From positions 6,126,243 to 6,190,242 of the forward strand of contig CM029374.1 in NCBI GenBank assembly GCA_017165825.1: 64,000 bases of DNA, in the 5' to 3' direction. A program made the position numbers and the translations under genes. Origin of the DNA: Hepsetus odoe (Eukaryota > Chordata > Actinopteri > Characiformes > Hepsetidae). The notes beneath the pieces are model-generated. The model saw nothing but the letters and a program-made list of their open reading frames with translations. It ran no database searches and was not told the DNA's origin. Below, piece after piece: positions 58,370 to 64,000 of this stretch (within the stretch, counting starts at the first letter, position 1; every line of letters starts with the position of its first letter).

Positions 58370-59745
58370 CACTGAACAATTATTAGGTAAGTGAGTATTT
58401 TAACCATTTAACAATATGAATGCATATATTCCAACTCCAAGCAGTATAAACTTAAATGCTAATTAGATTTAAGCATACCAGGTGATGTGTATTTGTGTAA
58501 TGAAAGAAGGCATGGCCTAAGGAGACCAACGTCCTATTTCAAGGTGTGCATAATTATTAGGCAGCTTCTTTTCCTCCTCAGGCAAAATGGGCCAAAAAAA
58601 AGAAAGATAACTGATTCTGAAAAGTCAGAAGTTGTAAAAAAAATCTTTCAGAGGGATGCAGCAAATTGCTAAAATATTGGGGCACGATGACAGAACCATG
58701 AAATGGTTTGTTGCAAATAGTCAAAAGGGTCGCAAGAAACGTGCTGAGAAGAACAACATGCCGATGAACTGCCAAAGATTTGAGAAGAATCAAACGTGAA
58801 GCTACCAGGAACCCATGATCCTCCAGTGCTGTCATATTCCAGAACTGAACCTACCTGGAGTCCATAAGTACAAGGTGTCCAGTGCTCAGAGACATGGCCA
58901 AGGTAAATGAGACTGAAACCTGACCACCGCTGAACAAGACACAAAAGTTGAAATGTCAACACTGGGCCAAGAAATATCTCAAGACACATTTTTCAAAGAT
59001 TTTATGGACTGATGAGATGAGAGTGACTCTTAATGAACCAGATGGATGGACCTGTGGCTGGATCAGTAATTAACACGGAGCTCTTCTTCTACTCAGATGC
59101 CAACAAGTGGGGTACTGGTATGGGCTGGTATTATAAAAGATGGGCTAGTTGGGCCTTTTTTGGGTTGAAGATGGACTCAAAATCAACTTCCAAACCTACT
59201 GCCAATTTTTAGAAGACACTTTCTTCAAGCAGTTGTTCAGGAAAAAGTCCTGACCATCATTTTTCTGCAGGATGATACTCCATTGCATGCATAGAAATAT
59301 TCCACTGTGTGACCAGAAAAGGCCTTAAAGATGAAAGAATAATGACATGGTACCCTTCCTCACCTGACCTAAACCCTGTTGAGAACTTGTGGACCTTCTT
59401 AAATTTAAGATTTAAAGGGAAGGAAAACAATCCACCTCTCTGAACAGTGTCTGGGAGGCTGCGGATGCTGCTGCAGAAAAGTTGATCAACAGATAAAGAC
59501 ACTGACCGACTCCATTAATGGAAGGATTATGACTGTTATTGAAAAGAAGGGTGGCTAAATTGGTCACTGATTAATAATTGTGCACACATATGTATCTCCT
59601 GAGAATGTTCACACTCACACTTCCTTTGTAAAACATTCAAGTTTCAGGGATTTTAACATTTTTGATTGACTGATAGCACTGTATTTGTTCCATATTAAAA
59701 TTAATCCTCAAACTTCTCACTTGCTTAATAATTGTGCACACAGTG
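58370..59745 (+). mobile_element. Tc1-like DNA transposon, near full length, inactivated
   Basis: Left end 'cactgaacaattattaggtaagtgag' and right end 'ctcacttgcttaataattgtgcacacagtg' are inverted. Second inner copies lie at 58542-58563 ('gtgtgcataattattaggcag') and 59568-59590 ('taataattgtgcacacat'). Transposase pieces on the + strand: 'KKRKITDSEKSEVVKKIFQR' (58596-58660), 'DEMRVTLNEPDGWTCGWISN' near 59010, 'VEDGLKINFQTYCQFLEDTF' with one change near 59165, and 'QSTSLNSVWEAADAAAEKLI' near 59430. Many stops and frame breaks; the catalytic middle is damaged. Confidence 0.88.
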
Positions 59746-61081
59746 CAGAAGTACTGAAAGTAGTTTAAAACGTAGAGATATAGACTATTTCTGTGCAAAG
59801 CTAACTGAACCTCACACCATATTAATATAATTGAAAGCCTATTAAACCATTTTACTCTAAATATAGCAAAACTATTTCCTGCTTCACTTTCATCCATATC
59901 TTGACAAGGTCTCCTATCATGGACATCACATTCAATAAACAATAAGTCTCCTTTTCATCTCTTTTTTTGCCTTTTTTTTACCATCTTTTCTTTATGTTTT
60001 TTATTTATTTTGTTCCTGATGTTGGGGAGATATGCGATTAAACAAATAATAAATAATCAAAAATTCACCTCAGATCCATTAAAAATAAAATGTAAAGGCT
60101 GTTCTGAAATTGTTTGGCATAGTATGTAACAGTAAAAGTAAAAGAAAGAGGAAATTCATAAGAAATAAATTCAATACAGATACTTTAAAACTCTATTGAC
60201 TACAGTAACAAAATAATTGTTACTAATTCCCTAAATATATATACAGAAAGTCAGTTGTTTTGTAAAAGAATACGCTAGACTTCAAAAATGTGCCATCACT
60301 ATATAAGCATATAAAACATTGCATTAACATTTAAGGTGAAACGATAAAAAAAGGGTTGTGACTGGATAATTTGGCCATATATTTTGATGACTGAAAAATC
60401 AACTGATGATTGAAACTATTTATTGCATTATTTTTAAGTTATCATGAGTTTTTGAAAAAAAAAATGCATTATGGGTATTCTTTATATTATTCTATTTTTA
60501 TTTATAGATAACTAGTCACTTATAATTAAATTTGTGAAGTTGGACAAAACTTTGTCAATCTACTGCAAACTACTGAACATTATTATTCCCCATAAACAGA
60601 AATAAGCCCTCCAAAAAGGTAGTCAGCAATCTGTTACAAGGTGAGAAATATGGAGCATCTGTTAGAAGTGACATCATGGTAATTATGTAGCTCTCCAGTG
60701 AGTCTATGATTATCCCTCACCACTCTCAAGTAGATAATAGCAGTCATCAGGGTCTGTACATTTAACCATCTGTCAGGTCCAATAGACTCCTCTGCAGAGT
60801 CTAAATCTGACTGACTGCAAAAATCCAGGTATGATTAAGATCAAGGTTGTTGGCAGCATTTTGGTGAGCATAGCTTTAGAAAAGGTTGGTCAGTAATACA
60901 GGACAAGCCATGATTGTGTCCAGTACTCCCATGTTTTATGTGTTCTTGGGGACAAGCAAGCTGATATTATGTGTATACTTAATTTGTTGTGCCATCTCTC
61001 TCTTTTTCTGTTTGAAATTCAAGTCACTTTCTCACAATTTTTACTAGTTACTGGTGTGTAGACCTTAATCTGTAAGCATTG

Positions 61082-61196
61082 GTGGCTGGATATAGCTGTC
61101 CCCTGTTGCACAGTGTGTGTGGATTAAATGCGGTGGATGCATTTTGTTGTGGTTCGCTGTGTGCTGTGTTTCACAATGACAAATAGTCACTTTCAC
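61082..61196 (+). repeat. SINE tail fragment
   Basis: 'gctgtcccctgttgcacagtgtgtgtggattaaatgc' to 'ttcacaatgacaaatagtcactttcac'. The head is absent. Confidence 0.75.
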
Positions 61197-61365
61197 GCCA
61201 CAAAAAAAAGCCTAGTGCTAAAACGACATAAAAAAGAAAGCAAAAAGGGTGCCTGCAAATCATACCAGTTGCATGGCTATGATAGTGAATGGTGGTAATA
61301 TTAGCAGCGAATGCTGAAAGAATAAATTAAAATAGGTATAAAAAGATTAATATAGGTATAATCTA

Positions 61366-61905
61366 CAGTACTGTGCAAAAGGTAGGTGTGGAAAAAATGC
61401 TCTAAACAAAGAATGCTTTCAGAAATATAAATAATGATTGTTTATTTTAATCTATTTGCAAAATGCAAAGTGAGCGAACAAAAGAAAAATCTAAATCAAA
61501 TCAATTTATCAATACCTTTTGCCTTCAAACCAGCATCAGTTCTTCTGGCCCCCAGAGAGCCCTGATCTCAACATCATCCAGAGTGTCTGGATTACATGAA
61601 GAGACAGAAGGATGTGAGGAAGCCTACATCCACAGAAGATCTGTGGTTAGTTCTCCAAGATGTTCGGAACAACCTACCAGCCGAGTTCCTTCAAAAACTG
61701 TGTGCAAGTGTACCTAGAAGAATTGATGCTGTTTTGAAGGCAAAGGGTGGTCACACCAAATATTGATTTGATTTAGATTTCTCTTCTGTTCATTCACTGC
61801 ATTTTGTTTATTGATGAAAATAAATGATTAACTCTTCCATTCTTGAAAACATTCTTTGTTTACAGCATTTTTTCCACACCTGCCTAAAACTTTTTCACAG
61901 TACTG
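61366..61905 (+). mobile_element. Non-autonomous Tc1-type MITE, complete
   Basis: Third copy of the family at 26515-27048. Inverted ends 'cagtactgtgcaaaaggtaggtgtgg' and 'cacctgcctaaaactttttcacagtactg', with TA on each side. Holds 'FWPPESPDLNIIQSVWIT' and 'EFLQKLCASVPRRIDAVLKA'. Like the first copy it has Gln in place of the family's last catalytic Glu. Confidence 0.9.
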
Positions 61906-61947
61906 TATATTATAAGCTATATATTACTGAGGAGTACACAGCTTCAG

Positions 61948-64000
61948 GTGAGTGGCTACATCAGCAAGTGCATTGAGGATGTCTCCAAGTCCATTATCAC
62001 ACGACCAAACCAGAAGCTATGGATGACTGTGGAGATGCGCAAACTCCTGAGAACCCAGGACAAAGCCTTCAAGTCAGGGGACGAGGCTGCCCTAAGAACA
62101 GCAAGGGCGAACCTATCTTGGGCCATCAGAGCAGCCAAGCAAACTCACGCACAGAGAATCCATGGCCACTTCAAAAACACCGGTGACACACGGCGCATAT
62201 GGCAGGGCAATCAGGCCCTTACCAACTACAGGACATCTCCACCTGCCTGTGACGGTGACTCCACCCTCCCAGATTCACTGAAGCACTTCTACGCAAAGTT
62301 TGATGTGGCGAACAACACGATAATGAGGAAGACAATCCCTCCTCCAAACAACCAGGTTCTCTGACCACGACCAAAGTGAGAAGATCTCTTCTCAGAGTCA
62401 ACCCACGGAAAGCTGCTGGACCAGACAACATACAAGGTTGTGTGCTCAGAGGATGTGCAGAACAGCTGGCAGATGTTCTCACTGACATCTTCAACATCTC
62501 TCTGAGCACCACTGTTGTTCCAAGGTGCTTCAAGACCTCCAGCATCATCCCAGTGCCAAAGGAATCATCAGTCTCCTGCCTCAATGACTATCGTCCCGTC
62601 GCACTCACACCCATCACCATGAAGTGCTTCGAGAGGCTGGTCATGAGGCACAACAAGTGAAGTGAAAATCAGATCCCTTCCTCAATGGACCCCCTGCAGT
62701 TTGCGTATCATCCCAACTGCTCAACGGATGATGCATCTCCACCACCCTCCACCTGGCCCTTTCTCATCTGGACAGAAAGGACAGTTATGTCATAATGCTG
62801 TTCATTGACTACAGTTCAGCATTCAACACCATCATCCCTCAGCACCTGAGTGTGAAGCTGAGGCTGCTGGGCCTGAATACCTCCCTCTGTAACTGGATCC
62901 TGGACTTCCTGACTGGGAGACCCCAGTCAGTCAGGATCAGTAGCAGCACCTCCAACACCATCACGCTGAGCACAGGAGCCCCCGAGGGCTCCTGTGCTCG
63001 AACCACATCATGAAATTTGCTGATGACACAACCATGGTGGTTCTGATCAGAGGTGGTGACAAGGAGAGGCGTATAGAGAGGAGATACTACAGCTGACGGA
63101 CTGCTGTAGAACCAACAACCTGTCTCTGAACATCGACAAGACTAAAGAGATGGTTGTTGACTTCAGGAGACCACGTTGGGACCACTCTCCACTGAATATC
63201 AACACCTCACCTGTGGAGATGGTCCAGTGCACCAAGTTGTGTTCACTTAACAGACAACCTCATGTGGACCCTCAACACCAACTTCATCATGAAGAAAGCC
63301 CAGCAGCGCCTCTACTTCCTACGAAGACTGAGGAAAGCCCATCTCCATCCACCCATCCTCACCATCTTCTACAGGGGAACCATCGAGAGCATCCTGAGCA
63401 GCTGCATTACTACCTGGTACGGGAACTGCAACATCTCATACCGCAAATCCCTACAACGGGTAGTGAGAACAGCTGAGAAGATCATCGGTGTCACTCTGCC
63501 TTCTGTTCAGGACATTTTCATCACTCACTGCATCCGCAAAGCAACCAGCATTTTGGATGATCCCACTTACTCATCCCACACTTTCTTCTCCCTCCTGCCA
63601 TCCGGGAAAAGGTTCCACAGCATACGGGCCTCCATTTCCAGGAGGAGAAACAGTTTTTTCCCCCTGGCCATCAGACTTTTGAACTGATAATCACGTTACT
63701 GCTGCTATGCTTATTACTTATTTTTATTTTATTTTATTAGTTTTTTTTCTTACTTATTACTTAATACTTACTTAATACTTATTAGTATTTTTTCTTTGCA
63801 CAGCACTTTAATCACAACATTGCTGCTCCATCACACTGCCAACAACATGTGCTGCTTTGTTCTGTAACACTGTGGCTATCCGAAGGATAAATGTACTGAA
63901 CGTACCATCTATTGTTCTGTCTGTTGTTGTCTGCACTTGTCTGTTTGTCTTATGTCATGTCTTATGTTGTCTTATGTGTAGCACCAGGGTCCTGGAAGAA
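61948..64000 (+). mobile_element. L2-type LINE reverse transcriptase, broken, runs off window
   Basis: Blocks in order: 'MRKLLRTQDKAFKSGDEAAL' (62030-62090), 'RVNPRKAAGPDNIQGCVLRG' (62395-62455), 'CLNDYRPVALTPITMKCFER' (62578-62635), 'MLFIDYSSAFNTIIPQHLSV' (62795-62855), 'NTITLSTGAPEG' then a deletion, and 'HIMKFADDTTMVVLI' with the catalytic D-D at about 63020. These are followed by 'TNNLSLNIDKTKEMVVDFRR' and the C-terminal 'TAEKIIGVTLPSVQDIF' (63475-63525). ORF end is at 63685-63687. Frame changes at about 62365, 62740, 63000 and 63230 make it dead. The 3' non-coding tail is cut by the window edge, with perhaps under 100 bp missing. Confidence 0.9.

Larger units (their letters stand above)
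50376..64000 (+). other. Intergenic region downstream of grid1
   Basis: No host gene is recognisable after grid1. Listed repeats take up much of it. Nothing identifiable at 50380-51200, 51560-52130, 52720-54110, 57345-58365 or 59746-61080. The ORFs at 57828-58155 are overlapping frames on both strands with no known motif. Confidence 0.7.

Overview
The window is vertebrate nuclear DNA, almost certainly from a teleost fish. It is AT-rich, gene-sparse and full of fish-type repeats: tRNA-derived SINEs, Tc1-like DNA transposons and their small non-autonomous derivatives, RTE-type and L2-type LINE fragments, and long AT, CT and CA microsatellites. The abundant 'gcagcggtggcctagtggttagg' SINE suggests an ostariophysan (catfish/characin-like) genome, but that species guess is weak.

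The only host gene I can support is the 3' half of grid1, the delta-1 ionotropic glutamate receptor (GluD1), on the + strand. Eight coding exons lie at 14282-14383, 18407-18604, 19519-19849, 24352-24490, 35213-35408, 39789-39955, 42045-42285 and 49362-49793. Their phases chain without a break into 601 residues plus stop. They cover the linker after the amino-terminal domain, ligand-binding halves S1 and S2, membrane segments M1 to M4, and the cytoplasmic tail ending in the PDZ ligand T-S-I. The 5' exons lie before the window. The 3'UTR follows to about 50375 with two AATAAA signals. From there to 64000 I see only intergenic repeats.

Layout: 1-14281 is the preceding grid1 intron, carrying SINEs, RTE fragments and Tc1 relics. 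14282-49793 holds the eight exons and seven introns, with many SINEs, a nearly full-length but dead Tc1 element (47571-49118) and a perfect-looking palindrome (27049-27259). 50376-64000 holds SINEs, an RTE element broken by a SINE and an L2 tail, another Tc1-like element, a MITE, and an L2-type LINE that runs off the right edge.

Points most worth a second look: (1) an intron whose only frame-preserving donor is GC rather than GT; (2) an open, 63% GC reading frame running 47 codons past the exon 42045-42285 donor and ending in a different class I PDZ-like tail; (3) inverted transposon copies flanking an in-frame, 102-nt exon; (4) a Phe-to-Tyr change in the nearly invariant M3 motif SYTANLAAF; (5) a very long CT tract forming the acceptor of the last exon. 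No prokaryotic system, CRISPR array or clearly novel protein system is present.
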